A DNA stretch of 64,000 bases from RAM1 sp041905405 (lineage in GTDB: Bacteria; Pseudomonadota; Gammaproteobacteria; Burkholderiales; Burkholderiaceae_C). A model generated the notes under the pieces. It ran no database searches. It saw only the letters and a list, made by a program, of their open reading frames with translations, and was not told where the DNA came from. The number at the start of each line of letters is the position of its first letter. Position 1 is the stretch's first letter. Of the stretch, positions 1 through 8,494 are shown piece by piece. A program made the translations under genes and the position numbers. The DNA lies in NCBI GenBank assembly GCA_041905405.1, contig JAYRLC010000006.1:62001-126000 (forward strand), in the 5' to 3' direction.

Positions 1-367
1 ACTTGTCGCGTGCGCGCTGGGCCACCTTGTGCGTAGCCTTGTCGTCCACGAGCTTTTGCTCTTCGCGGTCACGCTGCTGCTGCGCGGTCTGGAGCTCTTC
101 GCGGTAGTCGGCTTCGCGAAAGCGCAGCGCCTGCACCTGGCCGTGCACGTCCTCGATGTCGCGCAGCTTCACGACCCGGGTGCACAGTTCGTCATAGATG
201 CGCCGTTCCTGCTGGACCGCGTAGGCCTGGTAGTCCTCCAGCCGCTGCTGGGCGCCGTCGCGCTCGTGTTCGGCCTGCTCCAGAGCGCGCCGCTGCGTGT
301 GCACCGTGCGCTCGGCCTGTTCCTCGCGCATTTTCTTGACGGTGACCAACTGCTTGAACTCTTTCAT
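1..367 (-). CDS. sctO: Type III secretion stalk protein SctO, 5' part only
   Basis: The gene starts at 367 and runs off the left edge with no stop, so only the first ~122 residues are visible. They begin MKEFKQLVTVKKMREEQAER and continue as a charged, Ala/Gln/Glu-rich helix without prolines. This is the long antiparallel coiled coil of YscO/FliJ-type stalk proteins, which contact the export ATPase and the gate protein SctV. It lies 16 bases after sctN in the same direction, the conserved N-then-O order of Ysc and Bsc clusters. The assignment rests on coiled-coil character and position, because this family has little conserved sequence. Confidence 0.85.
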   Translation of the reverse strand, partial: MKEFKQLVTVKKMREEQAERTVHTQRRALEQAEHERDGAQQRLEDYQAYAVQQERRIYDELCTRVVKLRDIEDVHGQVQALRFREADYREELQTAQQQRDREEQKLVDDKATHKVAQRARDK

Positions 368-383
368 GGCATGGCGTCCGCTT

Positions 384-1760
384 TCAACGCACCAGGCCCG
401 CCAGCGCGTCCAGCGTGTCATCCATGGTGCTGTGCTCGTCGGTGCGCTGGCGCAGGAACGCGTTGATCGCGTCGCGTTTGTCGAGCGCCTCGTCGGCCAG
501 CGCGTCGCCGCCGCGCTTGTACTCGCCGATCTTCACGAGCAGCTCGTTCTCGTTGTTCCTGGCCATCAGCTCGCGCAGCCGGCCGGCGTCGGCCCGGTGT
601 TCGGCGCCGGTGACGTGGTTCATCACGCGGCTGACGGACGCCAGCACGTCGATGGCGGGGTAGTGGTTGGCCGCGCCCAGCTTGCGCGACAGCACGATGT
701 GGCCGTCCAGGATGGAGCGGGTCTCGTCCGCCACGGGCTCGGTCATGTCGTCGCCTTCGACCAGCACGGTGTACAGGGCGGTGATGGAACCCTTGTCGTT
801 CATGCCCACGCGCTCCATCAGGCGCGGCAGCGTGGCGAACACGCTGGGCGGAAAGCCCCGGCGCGTGGGCGGCTCGCCTGCGGCCAGGCCGATCTCGCGC
901 TGCGCGCGTGCAAAGCGGGTCACGCTGTCCATCAGGAACAGCACGCGCTTGCCCTGGTCGCGGAAGTATTCGGCGATGGCCGTGGCCACGTACGCGGCCT
1001 TGGCCCGTTCCATGGAGCTTTTGTCGGACGTGGCGCAGACGATCACGGCGCGCTTGCGGCCTTCCTCGCCCAGTTCGTGTTCCAGGAATTCGCGCACCTC
1101 GCGGCCGCGCTCGCCGATCAGCGCCACCACGGTCACGTCCACGTCGGCGCCCTTGACCAGCATGCCCATCAGCGTGGACTTTCCGCCGCCGGCCGCCGCG
1201 AAGATGCCCATGCGCTGGCCTTCGCCGCAGGTAAGCAGCGAATCCAGCGCGCGCACGCCCAGCGACAGCGGCTTGCTGATGAGCCGGCGCTTCAGCGGCG
1301 CGGGCGCGTCGGTGATCACGGGGTAGTACTGGTGCACGTCCAGCGGCCCCATGGTGGCCTCGTCCAGCGGGCGGCCCAGGCCGTCCAGCACGCGGCCCAG
1401 CAGGCCGGGGCCGACCGGCACCACGTGCGGGGCGCCGGTGGGGATCACTTCGGTCGTGCTGCCGATGCCGAACATGTCGCCGATGGGGGTGAGCAGCGCG
1501 GCCTCCTTGGCGAAGCCGACCACTTCGGCCTTCATCTCGAAGTCCTCGCCGGGGTTGCGCAACACGCACAGCTCGCCGACCTTCACGGTGGGCACCACGG
1601 CCTTGATGATGGTGCCGATGACCTGGATCACGCGGCCCTTGATGCGCAGCGTGACGGCGTTTTCCAGTGCGCGGCCCAGCAGGTCGGGCAACGCCGAGAA
1701 GCGTTCCGGCGGAAGCTCCAGTGGCAGCTTCACCGGTTGGGGGTGCACGGCCGGGTTCAT
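384..1760 (-). CDS. sctN: Type III secretion export ATPase SctN
   Basis: 458 residues, the normal length for the F1-beta-like ATPase that unloads chaperones from substrates at the base of the injectisome. The Walker A segment is GIFAAAGGGKST (about residues 185-196). It is followed by VVALIGERGREVREF, and by VLFLMDSVTRFARAQREIGLAAGEPPTRRG, given here as family-typical pieces of the Walker B and arginine-rich loop region. The C-terminal helical domain follows. The start overlaps the end of sctL by four bases (ATGA), so translation is coupled to its stator. The hexamer acts on the cytoplasmic face of the inner membrane. Confidence 0.97.
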   Translation of the reverse strand: MNPAVHPQPVKLPLELPPERFSALPDLLGRALENAVTLRIKGRVIQVIGTIIKAVVPTVKVGELCVLRNPGEDFEMKAEVVGFAKEAALLTPIGDMFGIGSTTEVIPTGAPHVVPVGPGLLGRVLDGLGRPLDEATMGPLDVHQYYPVITDAPAPLKRRLISKPLSLGVRALDSLLTCGEGQRMGIFAAAGGGKSTLMGMLVKGADVDVTVVALIGERGREVREFLEHELGEEGRKRAVIVCATSDKSSMERAKAAYVATAIAEYFRDQGKRVLFLMDSVTRFARAQREIGLAAGEPPTRRGFPPSVFATLPRLMERVGMNDKGSITALYTVLVEGDDMTEPVADETRSILDGHIVLSRKLGAANHYPAIDVLASVSRVMNHVTGAEHRADAGRLRELMARNNENELLVKIGEYKRGGDALADEALDKRDAINAFLRQRTDEHSTMDDTLDALAGLVR

Positions 1761-2398
1761 GCGGCGTTGCCCCGGGCCTTGCGGAACGCGGCTTCCAGCG
1801 CGGCCATCTGGCTTTCGGTGCTGGCTTCCACGACGCCGATGTCGCTTTCCAGCACGCAGCAGTCGGCTGCCAGGCGGTTGTCGGGCACCACGTCCAGCAG
1901 GCCTACGCCTGGGTAGTCGGCCAGCAGCTCGGCCGAGCGCGACTTGACGTAGTCCACGTTGTCCGGGTGCAGCCGCAGCGTGATCTGCTTCTGGTTGCGC
2001 ACCGCGGCCAGCGCGCTGCGCGCCGAATGCAGCACGCGCTCGTGGTCGCTGTAGCCGCCGATGATCCTGCGCACGCCCTGCATCACCAGGCTGGCGACCT
2101 GGTCCTCGATGCCGTCGTAGTAGCGGGCAACGCGCACGTACTGCTCGGCCATGTTGGTGCTCAGCTCGTGGCTGGCTTCTTCTTTGCCCTCGCGATGGCC
2201 ACGCTCGCGCTCGGCGTCGTAGGCGGCCTGCGCGCCCGCCACGATGGCCTGGGCCTGCTCATGGGCGGCCGCCACAGCCTGCTGCGCGTCGCGCCAGGCG
2301 CCAAGGTCCGCCGCGCGCACGACGCGGGCCGCCGGGTCAATGTCCAGCCGGAGCCGGTGGCTGGGCGTCAGCGGGTTGCGGGGAATGAGGAAAGCCAT
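1757..2398 (-). CDS. sctL: Type III secretion stator protein SctL (YscL/HrpE family)
   Basis: 213 residues. The N-terminus MAFLIPRNPL and the family layout are clear: a short N-terminal segment, an Ala/Gln/Glu-rich helix (about residues 35-80), then a C-terminal domain with DIGVVEASTESQMAALEAAF. This matches the YscL/FliH/HrpE stator that holds the ATPase SctN and links it to SctK and SctQ pods. The gene overlaps sctK by 31 bases upstream and sctN by four bases downstream, within one leftward operon. Confidence 0.93.
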   Translation of the reverse strand: MAFLIPRNPLTPSHRLRLDIDPAARVVRAADLGAWRDAQQAVAAAHEQAQAIVAGAQAAYDAERERGHREGKEEASHELSTNMAEQYVRVARYYDGIEDQVASLVMQGVRRIIGGYSDHERVLHSARSALAAVRNQKQITLRLHPDNVDYVKSRSAELLADYPGVGLLDVVPDNRLAADCCVLESDIGVVEASTESQMAALEAAFRKARGNAA

Positions 2399-3030
2399 TG
2401 CGGCTCCAGGGTTTGAAGCAGTTCGCGCGCGATGCGCAACGCGCGCTCGGGGTGCAGGCCGGCGGCCGCGAGCGGCGCGCGCTGGGCGTCGGCTTCCGGT
2501 GCCAGGCGCAGGCGCGCGCGGTTGCCCACGGCGGGCGCGGCGGCGTCAAACGCCTGGGCCAGCACGGCCGCGCCCCAGGCCCTGCACAGCGCCCGCGCGT
2601 TGTCGGCGTTCCAGTCGGGCGCCACGGGCAGGCCCGCCAGCGCGGCGGCCACGGGCGTGCGCGCGACGGCCACGGCCTCCACACCCAGACGTTCATGCAG
2701 GACGGCCAGATCGTCGCGCGCGATCGTGCGGCGGATGTGCGGCGCGTTCAGCGCAGCGCCCAGCAGCAGTTGCAGGCGGTCAAAGTGGGCGTCGGGCAGC
2801 ATGGCCAGGGGCAGGGCCGGGTCGTCCAGCCCCAGCACGGGGTCCAGCCCGTGCTGCTTGAGCAGTGCGGCCGATTGGTGACGCTGCAGCGTGGGCAGCG
2901 ACCTGAGCGGGGCAGGCACGCCCGCGTCCGCACGGCGCGGGTGCAGCAGCAGCGCAGGCATGAAGTTGAAGCGCATCAGCGCCTGCGCCAGCGGGTGGCG
3001 CAGCCAGCCGGGCAGGGCGGGGCGGGTCAT
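2368..3030 (-). CDS. sctK: Type III secretion sorting-platform protein SctK
   Basis: 220 residues, the usual size for the YscK family of cytoplasmic adaptor proteins connecting the SctQ/SctL sorting platform to the inner-membrane ring protein SctD. It starts MTRPALPGWLRHPLAQALMR, with the N-terminal 'FNFMPALLLHPRR' region typical of the family, and is Ala/Leu/Arg rich. Its start overlaps the end of sctJ by four bases and its end overlaps sctL by 31 bases. The J-K-L-N order supports the call, which by sequence alone would be weaker because SctK diverges quickly. Confidence 0.88.
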   Translation of the reverse strand: MTRPALPGWLRHPLAQALMRFNFMPALLLHPRRADAGVPAPLRSLPTLQRHQSAALLKQHGLDPVLGLDDPALPLAMLPDAHFDRLQLLLGAALNAPHIRRTIARDDLAVLHERLGVEAVAVARTPVAAALAGLPVAPDWNADNARALCRAWGAAVLAQAFDAAAPAVGNRARLRLAPEADAQRAPLAAAGLHPERALRIARELLQTLEPQWLSSFPATR

Positions 3031-3767
3031 GCCTCGGCTCCCTCCGCGGCGGCGGGCGTGGCCGCCTTGCGCCCGCGCAGCGCGCGCCAGATGCCGTAGC
3101 CCGCAGCCGCCAGCACGGCGGCCACCAGCGCGGCCACGGCGGCAAGCACGCCGGTGGACGGGCCCGTGTCGCGTGGCGGCGCGGTCTTGCGCGGCGGCTC
3201 GGCGCTGAACAGCACGATGGAAATCTTCTCGGGCGTCAGGCCCGGGATGGCGTTGTTCACCAGCCGGCGGATCTGCGGCTGCAGCACGTCCAGGTTGTAG
3301 CCCTCCTGGTGCTTGATGAACACGGCGGCCGACGACGGCGTGCCGGCCGTTTCACCGGCAGCGGGCCGCTCGGGCAGCACCACGTGCACGCGCGCCAGCA
3401 CCACGCCGTCGATCTGCGACAGCGTCGCGCCCAGCTCCTGCGACAGCGCATAGAGGTAGCGGGCGCGCTCTTCCAGCGGCGAGGAGATCAGGCCTTCTTT
3501 CTTGAACACCTGGCCCATGCCCGCATGGCGCTGCTGGGGCAGCCCCTTGGCGCGCAGCAGGTCCACGGCGCGGCCCAGCTGGGCTGCGTCGATGGACAGG
3601 CTCACCATGCCTTCCTTGCCCGGCTTCTTGTCGGCGTCGATGCCCGCGTTCTGCAGGGCGGCCATGACCTCGTTGGCCTCGGTCTCTGGCATCGCGGCCA
3701 TCAGTTCGACCTGCCTGGAGCAGGCGGCCAGCGCCAGGGCCAGTATCAGCGCGGCGATCAGCTTCAT
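3027..3767 (-). CDS. sctJ: Type III secretion inner-membrane ring lipoprotein SctJ
   Basis: 246 residues. A lipoprotein signal peptide ends in LAAC with the lipidated Cys at residue 16. The YscJ/FliF ring-building domain follows, with the recognisable stretch VARVHVVLPE-type motif (ARVHVVLPERP) and SSAAVFIKHQEGYNL. A C-terminal transmembrane helix lies at about residues 205-228, followed by a short basic tail. With SctD it forms the inner-membrane rings. It overlaps both neighbours, sctI and sctK, by four bases. Confidence 0.97.
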   Translation of the reverse strand: MKLIAALILALALAACSRQVELMAAMPETEANEVMAALQNAGIDADKKPGKEGMVSLSIDAAQLGRAVDLLRAKGLPQQRHAGMGQVFKKEGLISSPLEERARYLYALSQELGATLSQIDGVVLARVHVVLPERPAAGETAGTPSSAAVFIKHQEGYNLDVLQPQIRRLVNNAIPGLTPEKISIVLFSAEPPRKTAPPRDTGPSTGVLAAVAALVAAVLAAAGYGIWRALRGRKAATPAAAEGAEA

Positions 3768-4192
3768 TGCAGCTTCACCAGCTGGTCAAGGTTCTGCGTG
3801 GAGCGCGTCACGCATTTGTTGACGAGCTCGTGGTGCATCGACAGGCCGATCAGCGACACCTGCACGCTGAGCATGTCCTTGATGTCGGGCATGTTCTTGC
3901 CGGCCAGCACGTCCTTGACGGACTGCCAGTCGCGGCTCATGTCCGCGCCCAGGCTGTTCAGCCCGTTCAGGATGCCGTCACCCGGCGTGGCGCGGCCGGC
4001 GCGGGCGATGGCGCCCTCTGCACCGGCGGCGCTTGCCGGCGCCACGCCATCGGCAGCGGCGGGGGCCGGGGTCATGTAGTCGTTGAAGCGGCCGATGGCG
4101 CCTGCATCCGGCGCGGCCCGTACGGGGACGGCGTCGTCCAGGCCGAGCGAAGGTTCGCGCTCCAGTTTGAGTGTCAGTGCGGTGGCGTCCAT
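3764..4192 (-). CDS. sctI: Type III secretion inner rod protein SctI
   Basis: 142 residues. The N-terminal two thirds is Ala/Pro-rich and low in complexity. The C-terminal ~45 residues (DMLSVQVSLIGLSMHHELVNKC and following) form the amphipathic helix with a polar C-terminal end that defines the YscI/HrpB rod family. The rod connects the export gate to the needle and takes part in substrate switching. It lies directly before sctJ with an ATGA overlap. A 58-base gap separates it from the upstream TPR gene, the largest gap inside this part of the operon. Confidence 0.9.
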   Translation of the reverse strand: MDATALTLKLEREPSLGLDDAVPVRAAPDAGAIGRFNDYMTPAPAAADGVAPASAAGAEGAIARAGRATPGDGILNGLNSLGADMSRDWQSVKDVLAGKNMPDIKDMLSVQVSLIGLSMHHELVNKCVTRSTQNLDQLVKLQ

Positions 4193-4250
4193 GATGGGGC
4201 TGTCCTTGGCGTGAGTTCAGTGGGTGGTGGCGACGGATGGGGCCGCTGCG

Positions 4251-4619
4251 TCATGCGGCCAATGCGCCCTGCGTGGCCAGCGCGCGCGCCAGCAGGTGAT
4301 TGCCCGCGGCCTGGATGGCCCGGTCGCATTCGCTGGCGCGGCCTGCCAGGTGCAGGACCAGGGCGCGGATTGCATGAAGGTCGGCCGCGTCGGCTTCTTC
4401 GGCGCGCTTCAGGCCATCGTCCAGCCGGCGCAGCGCGTCGTCGTACTGGCGGCGGTTCAGGTGCGCCATGGCCATGCCCACATAGGCAAAGCCGGCGTTC
4501 GGGCGGCAGGCCTGCAGTGCGTCGAAGATGGCCGTGGCGTGCTTGATGTCGCCACGCGCGCCGGCCAGAAAGCCGACTTCGGTCAGCAGGCGGATTTCTT
4601 CAGGCTGCAACGGGCTCAT
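4251..4619 (-). CDS. Small TPR protein, YscG/HrpB1-like
   Basis: 122 residues built of about three helical TPR-like hairpins (AGARGDIKHATAIFDAL, VGMAMAHLNRRQYDDAL). This matches the small all-helical YscG/HrpB1 group found in T3SS clusters; YscG with YscE holds the needle protein before assembly. A YscE-like gene and the needle gene are present at 17.1-17.6 kb, which supports a needle co-chaperone role. The start overlaps the upstream chaperone gene by 20 bases. Family membership is judged from fold and context; an unrelated TPR adaptor remains possible. Confidence 0.7.
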   Translation of the reverse strand: MSPLQPEEIRLLTEVGFLAGARGDIKHATAIFDALQACRPNAGFAYVGMAMAHLNRRQYDDALRRLDDGLKRAEEADAADLHAIRALVLHLAGRASECDRAIQAAGNHLLARALATQGALAA

Positions 4620-5094
4620 GGCGGGCCTTCATGAGTTCGAGCATGGCCTGCGCGCGGGCGCGAATGGCGTCGTGGCCCGTGTGCGCATCGCAGAAGTCGA
4701 TCACCTCGGCCAGCGTTTCGCTTGCCGCCGCCTGCTCGTGGTTGAGCAGCTGGCATTCGGCCATGGCCAGGATGTGCCGGGGCGCCTCCGGTTCCAGGTA
4801 GCGCAGGGCGCCGAACGCCGCGGCCGCCAGCCCGTAGTGGCGCTGGCGCTGCAGGCACAGCGCGGCGCCGAGCATGTAGACGGTGTTCAGCGGCCGGTAC
4901 ACCAGCAACAGCTGGAAGCGCTCCAGCGCCTTGTCGTAACGGGCCTGGCTGAAATCGCGGTACGCCAGCGCATAGACTGCATTGACGTCGCTGTCGGTCA
5001 GGCGCCTGGTGGACGGCAGCGCGTTCAGGTCCTGGCGCAGCTGCGTGATCGCGGCGTCGACCGCATCCGCGGCGGGGGCGGCATGGGCTTGCAT
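4600..5094 (-). CDS. Translocator chaperone, SycD/LcrH family (copy next to sctB)
   Basis: 164 residues. It shows the class II chaperone pattern of three tandem TPRs: YALAYRDFSQARYDKALERF, then PLNTVYMLGAALCLQRQRHY, then APRHILAMAECQL. SycD/LcrH proteins bind the hydrophobic translocators in the cytoplasm. It begins two bases after sctB, the translocator it most likely serves, and overlaps the YscG-like gene by 20 bases. A second member of the family flanks sctE at 7,523-8,068, so each translocator seems to have its own chaperone, as with the two BcrH proteins of Bordetella. Confidence 0.9.
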   Translation of the reverse strand: MQAHAAPAADAVDAAITQLRQDLNALPSTRRLTDSDVNAVYALAYRDFSQARYDKALERFQLLLVYRPLNTVYMLGAALCLQRQRHYGLAAAAFGALRYLEPEAPRHILAMAECQLLNHEQAAASETLAEVIDFCDAHTGHDAIRARAQAMLELMKARHEPVAA

Positions 5095-5096
5095 GG

Positions 5097-6128
5097 TCAG
5101 GCCAGGATCTTCGAGTTGGTGGTGTTTTCCAGCTGCACCATCTCCTGGTACAGGTCATCGCTTTTCTTCGCGCCGGCCTTCGCGGTGTTGGCCGAGTCTT
5201 CCATCCGCCTGGACAGGGACTGCAGCATCTCGCCACGCACGTTCAGGCGCTGGGCGTCGTTCTCGTCGAGTTCGCCTTCGTACTTCAGCTGCGCCGAAGC
5301 CGTGTTGCCCACCCCGCCGATCAGGGCATTGAGCCCGCGGCCGATCGCGGGCAACGCCGTTTCCCAGGTGCGGTGATCCTTTTCTGTGAATTCCGCTTTG
5401 GAAGCGGCCCTGCCGGCCTCGTCGATGCGCTGGGTGCGCTCGCCGATGGACTTGTTGACCAGGTCCTGCTGCTTGAGCTTGTCTTCGATTTGTGCTGCGG
5501 GGTCGGCCCTCTTGACGCCTTCGTTCGTCGGCCCCCCTTCTTCCAGTTCCTGAATTTCATTCTTGAACCGCGTGGCGTCGGCCCGGTCTTCGGCAAGGGC
5601 CTTGCTTTCGGTCGTGACCGTATCCTCGTTCCTGAGCTTTTCGCCTGCGGCCTTGTTGGCTTTGTCGCCCTGGCGCAGGGCGATGCTGCCAGAGCCCGCC
5701 TCGAACGCGCCGCCGGCAATCTGGGTGATGCCCTCGGTCAGGCCGGCGTCGCGCCGGTGCCCGGCCGCTTCGCGCGATTGGTCCAGGGCCTGGTATTTGG
5801 TTTCGTAGTACTTCTGGTCCACCGAAGCCTGCGACACACGCAGGGTCAAGTCGCGCTCGCGCTCCTGTCTCTCAAACTCGGCCAGCACCAGCCGGGCGTC
5901 TGCACGGTGGCTGGACGACATGTCCTGCAGGCGGAACTGCAAACCCGGCTCCAGGCGGATCTCGCCGGGCGACGGCAGCGGGTTGGCGCTCAGGCTGAGG
6001 GCGCGCTGCAGTGGAGTCGCAATGGTGGGGTCCAGCGGCCTGCGGCCGGCCGGAAGCTGGATGTCCGAAGGCAGGGCCTGGGATGTTGGACCGTAAACGA
6101 TGGGGGAGTGGCCAGTGATGGTGGTCAT
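5097..6128 (-). CDS. sctB: Minor translocator SctB (YopD/BopD type)
   Basis: 343 residues with no signal peptide. It is polar and helical for most of its length, with weakly hydrophobic Gly/Ala-rich stretches (GITQIAGGAFEAGSGSIAL and ALPAIGRGLNALIGGVG) that could enter a membrane, and a charged coiled C-terminus. This is the pattern of the smaller pore protein of T3SS translocons. It sits between sctE and an LcrH-type chaperone, the standard position. The assignment is firm by context and composition; direct similarity within this family is always low. Confidence 0.83.
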   Translation of the reverse strand: MTTITGHSPIVYGPTSQALPSDIQLPAGRRPLDPTIATPLQRALSLSANPLPSPGEIRLEPGLQFRLQDMSSSHRADARLVLAEFERQERERDLTLRVSQASVDQKYYETKYQALDQSREAAGHRRDAGLTEGITQIAGGAFEAGSGSIALRQGDKANKAAGEKLRNEDTVTTESKALAEDRADATRFKNEIQELEEGGPTNEGVKRADPAAQIEDKLKQQDLVNKSIGERTQRIDEAGRAASKAEFTEKDHRTWETALPAIGRGLNALIGGVGNTASAQLKYEGELDENDAQRLNVRGEMLQSLSRRMEDSANTAKAGAKKSDDLYQEMVQLENTTNSKILA

Positions 6129-6161
6129 GGAGTTTCCTTGAATGGGGACGTGTGGGAGGGT

Positions 6162-7526
6162 TCAGGCTTCGTTGCGCATCCGGGCGACGATCTGCTTGCT
6201 GGTCTGCGCTTCTTCCTGCTCGATTTCGCCCAGGCGCTGCGTGGTGACCTGATCGGCCTGTTGCGCCTGCTGGGCCATGCCGAGGTACAGCTCATATTGG
6301 TCCTGGAGCGCCTCGCCCTCGACGGCGCTGCGCTCGGTTTCAATCTCTGCCAGATCAGCCTCGTGCTTGAGCTGGGTGGTCTCGATGTGCAGGCCGCCGC
6401 GGGTTGCCGTGTTGCCGCCGTTGGCTATCGTCAGCGCGCTTTGCAGCGTGCCGGCGCCCTGGGCCACCTTGGTCATGTGGGCGCCGAGCTTGAGCACCTT
6501 GCCCAGGTCAGCGCCCTGGCGGCCCAGGGCAACGCCCGCGGCCAGCTGGGTGGCGACGGTGAACACGGTGTTCACGATGGCGGCGTTGTTGGCGGCGTCT
6601 TCTTCGCTCTGGCCGCCCAGCTCCTTGGCGCTCACATAGGCGATGCCGCCTGCCAGGTTGCCGACGAACTTGGCGTCCAGCGCCACCATGAGCGGAGCGG
6701 CCGCCTGGGCGCCGACCTTGGCCATTTGCAGGCCGCCCTGGGCGGCCTTGGCGGCGCCTGCCAGGCCGCCGACGCCGCCTGCGTTGCGCATCGCCACGGC
6801 GGCCACCACGGTCACCACGCCCGTGGCGATCATGCCGTAGTGCTCGGCATCTTTTTCGGACAGGCCCATCTGGCTTTGCAGCAGGCTGGCAATGCCCTTG
6901 CCCATCTGGTCGGCGATGCTCAGCGACGGGCCATCGGCTTCCTGAGAGGCAAACTGGGCGATTGAATAGGCGCTCATGACGGCCACAAAAACCACCACGG
7001 GCGCAGCCGCCCCCAGCGTCAGCGGGACCGCCAGCACGGCAAGGGCCGGCACGAGGATGCGGGTGACCCACTTGAGGGCATCGGACGCGCCATCGTTCTT
7101 GAGCGCGTCTTCCAGCGCCGTGAACATGTCCTCCATGCGCTTTTCGGCGAGCTGGTTCGCGTCTTCTTTTTTCTTGGCAATCATCTCGATGCCGTGGTTG
7201 CCGGCCTTGATCTGCTCGTCGCCGTATTTGGCGTTGAACAGGGCCAGCAGGGCCTTCATGACATCGGGCGACATGCCCTTGGTGTCGCCCAGGCCCGGCT
7301 TGCCCAGCAGCGACGGTATGAGCGTGAGCCCGGCGGCGGTGGACGTGCGCGGGGCCGACATCAGCGGCGTCAAGGGCGGCTGCACATACGGCGCGGCGCT
7401 GCCGCTTTGGGAGGAGCCCTCGGACGAAGCCGGTGCGGGTGCTGGCGACGGCGCTGCCGGGGGCGGTGGCGCCGCGGGTGGAGGGGCTGGCACCGGAGAG
7501 GGCGGCGCAACGTAGATTTCGGTCAT
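6162..7526 (-). CDS. sctE: Major translocator SctE (YopB/BopB type)
   Basis: 454 residues from the ATG at 7526, which overlaps the stop of the chaperone gene (ATGA) and has AGGA eight bases upstream. The reading frame is open further but would run into the chaperone gene. The N-terminus is a Pro/Ala-rich secretion region (to ~residue 55), then a helical stretch. A long hydrophobic hairpin lies at about residues 153-193 and another hydrophobic segment at about 231-247, with coiled coil at the C-terminus. This is the layout of the large pore-forming translocator inserted into host membranes. The predicted partners are sctB and the upstream LcrH-type chaperone. Confidence 0.9.
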   Translation of the reverse strand: MTEIYVAPPSPVPAPPPAAPPPPAAPSPAPAPASSEGSSQSGSAAPYVQPPLTPLMSAPRTSTAAGLTLIPSLLGKPGLGDTKGMSPDVMKALLALFNAKYGDEQIKAGNHGIEMIAKKKEDANQLAEKRMEDMFTALEDALKNDGASDALKWVTRILVPALAVLAVPLTLGAAAPVVVFVAVMSAYSIAQFASQEADGPSLSIADQMGKGIASLLQSQMGLSEKDAEHYGMIATGVVTVVAAVAMRNAGGVGGLAGAAKAAQGGLQMAKVGAQAAAPLMVALDAKFVGNLAGGIAYVSAKELGGQSEEDAANNAAIVNTVFTVATQLAAGVALGRQGADLGKVLKLGAHMTKVAQGAGTLQSALTIANGGNTATRGGLHIETTQLKHEADLAEIETERSAVEGEALQDQYELYLGMAQQAQQADQVTTQRLGEIEQEEAQTSKQIVARMRNEA

Positions 7527-8068
7527 GGGGCGGTCCTGGGGGTGCTGGTGGCAGAGCCGGTTGAGGGCGCGGGGGGCGAAAGCAGGCCCAGCAGGGCCTG
7601 CGCGCGTTCGCGCAGGCCGGCGTGGGCGCTGCCACATTGGCGCACCACGATGGCCAGTCCCTGGGAGGCTTCGTTCTTCAGGCCCAGGCCGATCAGGCAT
7701 TCGCAGGTGTAAAAGCCCGGCAGCGGGTCGCGCAGGTCCAGCACCGACGCCAGCGTGTACAGGCTGATCGCGTTGACATAGTCGCGCGTCATCTGCAGCG
7801 CGGCGGCATAGGCCATGATGAAACGGCGCTCTTGATGGTTGCGCATGACCAGAAAGCCGAACAGGTTGACGGCGTCGTCGTACTTGCCCCTGGTGTACAT
7901 GTCATGGCCCAGCGCATACAGCAGTTCGTAGTCGCGCTCGTCCATGCCCTGCAGGTCGCCCAGCACGCCGCCGTGGGCCAGGTGCGCCAGGAGCTGGGCA
8001 GCCAGCGTTTCGGGCGGCACATCGCTGGGGGTGGGTGGGGTGTGGGGGGGGGTGGCGGGGGGTGTCAT
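7523..8068 (-). CDS. Translocator chaperone, SycD/LcrH family (copy next to sctE)
   Basis: 181 residues from the ATG at 8068. That start is preferred because GGAGGA lies nine bases before it and because a start further upstream (8161) would overlap the preceding gene by 56 bases. The TPR core is clear: YELLYALGHDMYTRGKYDDAVNLF, then RFIMAYAAALQMTRDYVNAI, then PLPGFYTCECLIGLG, as in class II chaperones. It has an unusual Pro/Thr-rich N-terminal extension (about residues 1-18) and a Pro/Ser/Thr-rich tail. It couples by ATGA to sctE, its probable client. Confidence 0.9.
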   Translation of the reverse strand: MTPPATPPHTPPTPSDVPPETLAAQLLAHLAHGGVLGDLQGMDERDYELLYALGHDMYTRGKYDDAVNLFGFLVMRNHQERRFIMAYAAALQMTRDYVNAISLYTLASVLDLRDPLPGFYTCECLIGLGLKNEASQGLAIVVRQCGSAHAGLRERAQALLGLLSPPAPSTGSATSTPRTAP

Positions 8069-8105
8069 CACAGAAGGTCCTCCGTGTAAAAAAGGGTGCG
8101 GCGCA

Positions 8106-8393
8106 TCAGACCGCGTTGCGGCGCCGCCAGACCTGGCGCGAAAAATGGGTGACCGGGTCAATCACGACCTCGGTGGCGGGCAGGCCGGGCTGCAGTTGCG
8201 CCAGGCGCACCTGGTCCATGACAGACCGGACCAGGTGCGTGGCGCGGTTGCGCTGGATCTGCGCCAGGATGTCGCCCGCATCGTGGCTGTGGCTGCCAAA
8301 GCCAGCCTGCGAATCGTTCAGGCTTTGCGTGGCCTGCGTGATCGCCGCTTGGGCGGCGGCCATGATGTCCTGCGGGTTGGGGGGGGAAGACAT
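8106..8393 (-). CDS. Small unrecognised protein at the head of the translocator operon
   Basis: 95 residues, not recognised. It is helical by composition, with an Ala/Gln-rich N-terminal half, a His-containing GSHSHDAG segment and a basic end (RQVWRRRNAV). It is the first gene after the promoter motif at 8,422-8,460 and is followed after 37 bases by the LcrH-type chaperone. Yersinia lcrG, a 95-residue export regulator, sits nearby in the equivalent lcrGVH-yopBD operon. I see no convincing sequence likeness to LcrG, so the parallel is only position and size. Confidence 0.6.
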   Translation of the reverse strand: MSSPPNPQDIMAAAQAAITQATQSLNDSQAGFGSHSHDAGDILAQIQRNRATHLVRSVMDQVRLAQLQPGLPATEVVIDPVTHFSRQVWRRRNAV

Positions 8394-8421
8394 GGTGGGC
8401 GACAGGTGTGCTGGGGTCGAT

Positions 8422-8460
8422 CCAATTTAGGCGTGATGCACGCGCCGCGATAGCTATACC
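8422..8460 (-). promoter_or_regulatory. Shared T3SS promoter motif, copy 1
   Basis: On the minus strand GGTATAGCTATCGCG is followed by a 15-base variable spacer and CTAAATTGG, ending 28 bases before the ATG of the 95-residue gene. Both conserved blocks and the spacer length are identical to the copy at 10,980-11,018. The position suggests that CTAAAT acts as the -10 region and that the palindrome-containing ATAGCTAT block binds an activator or a special sigma factor. It would drive the translocator/apparatus operon. Confidence 0.75.
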
Positions 8461-8494
8461 AATGTCTTTTGCGCAGGGCGTGCAAGCGGCCAGG

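Noticed and set aside
297..1916. Open frame of ~539 codons on the plus strand opposite sctN
   Set aside because: Mirror frame of a certain gene; composition is His/Gln/Ala/Arg-rich and no family pattern is visible.
5373..6965. Open frame of ~530 codons on the plus strand opposite sctB and sctE
   Set aside because: Runs across two translocator genes and their gap without its own start signals; mirror-frame composition.
8069..8161. 31-residue N-terminal extension of the sctE-side chaperone
   Set aside because: It would overlap the preceding gene by 56 bases, while the internal ATG at 8068 has a GGAGGA site nine bases upstream.
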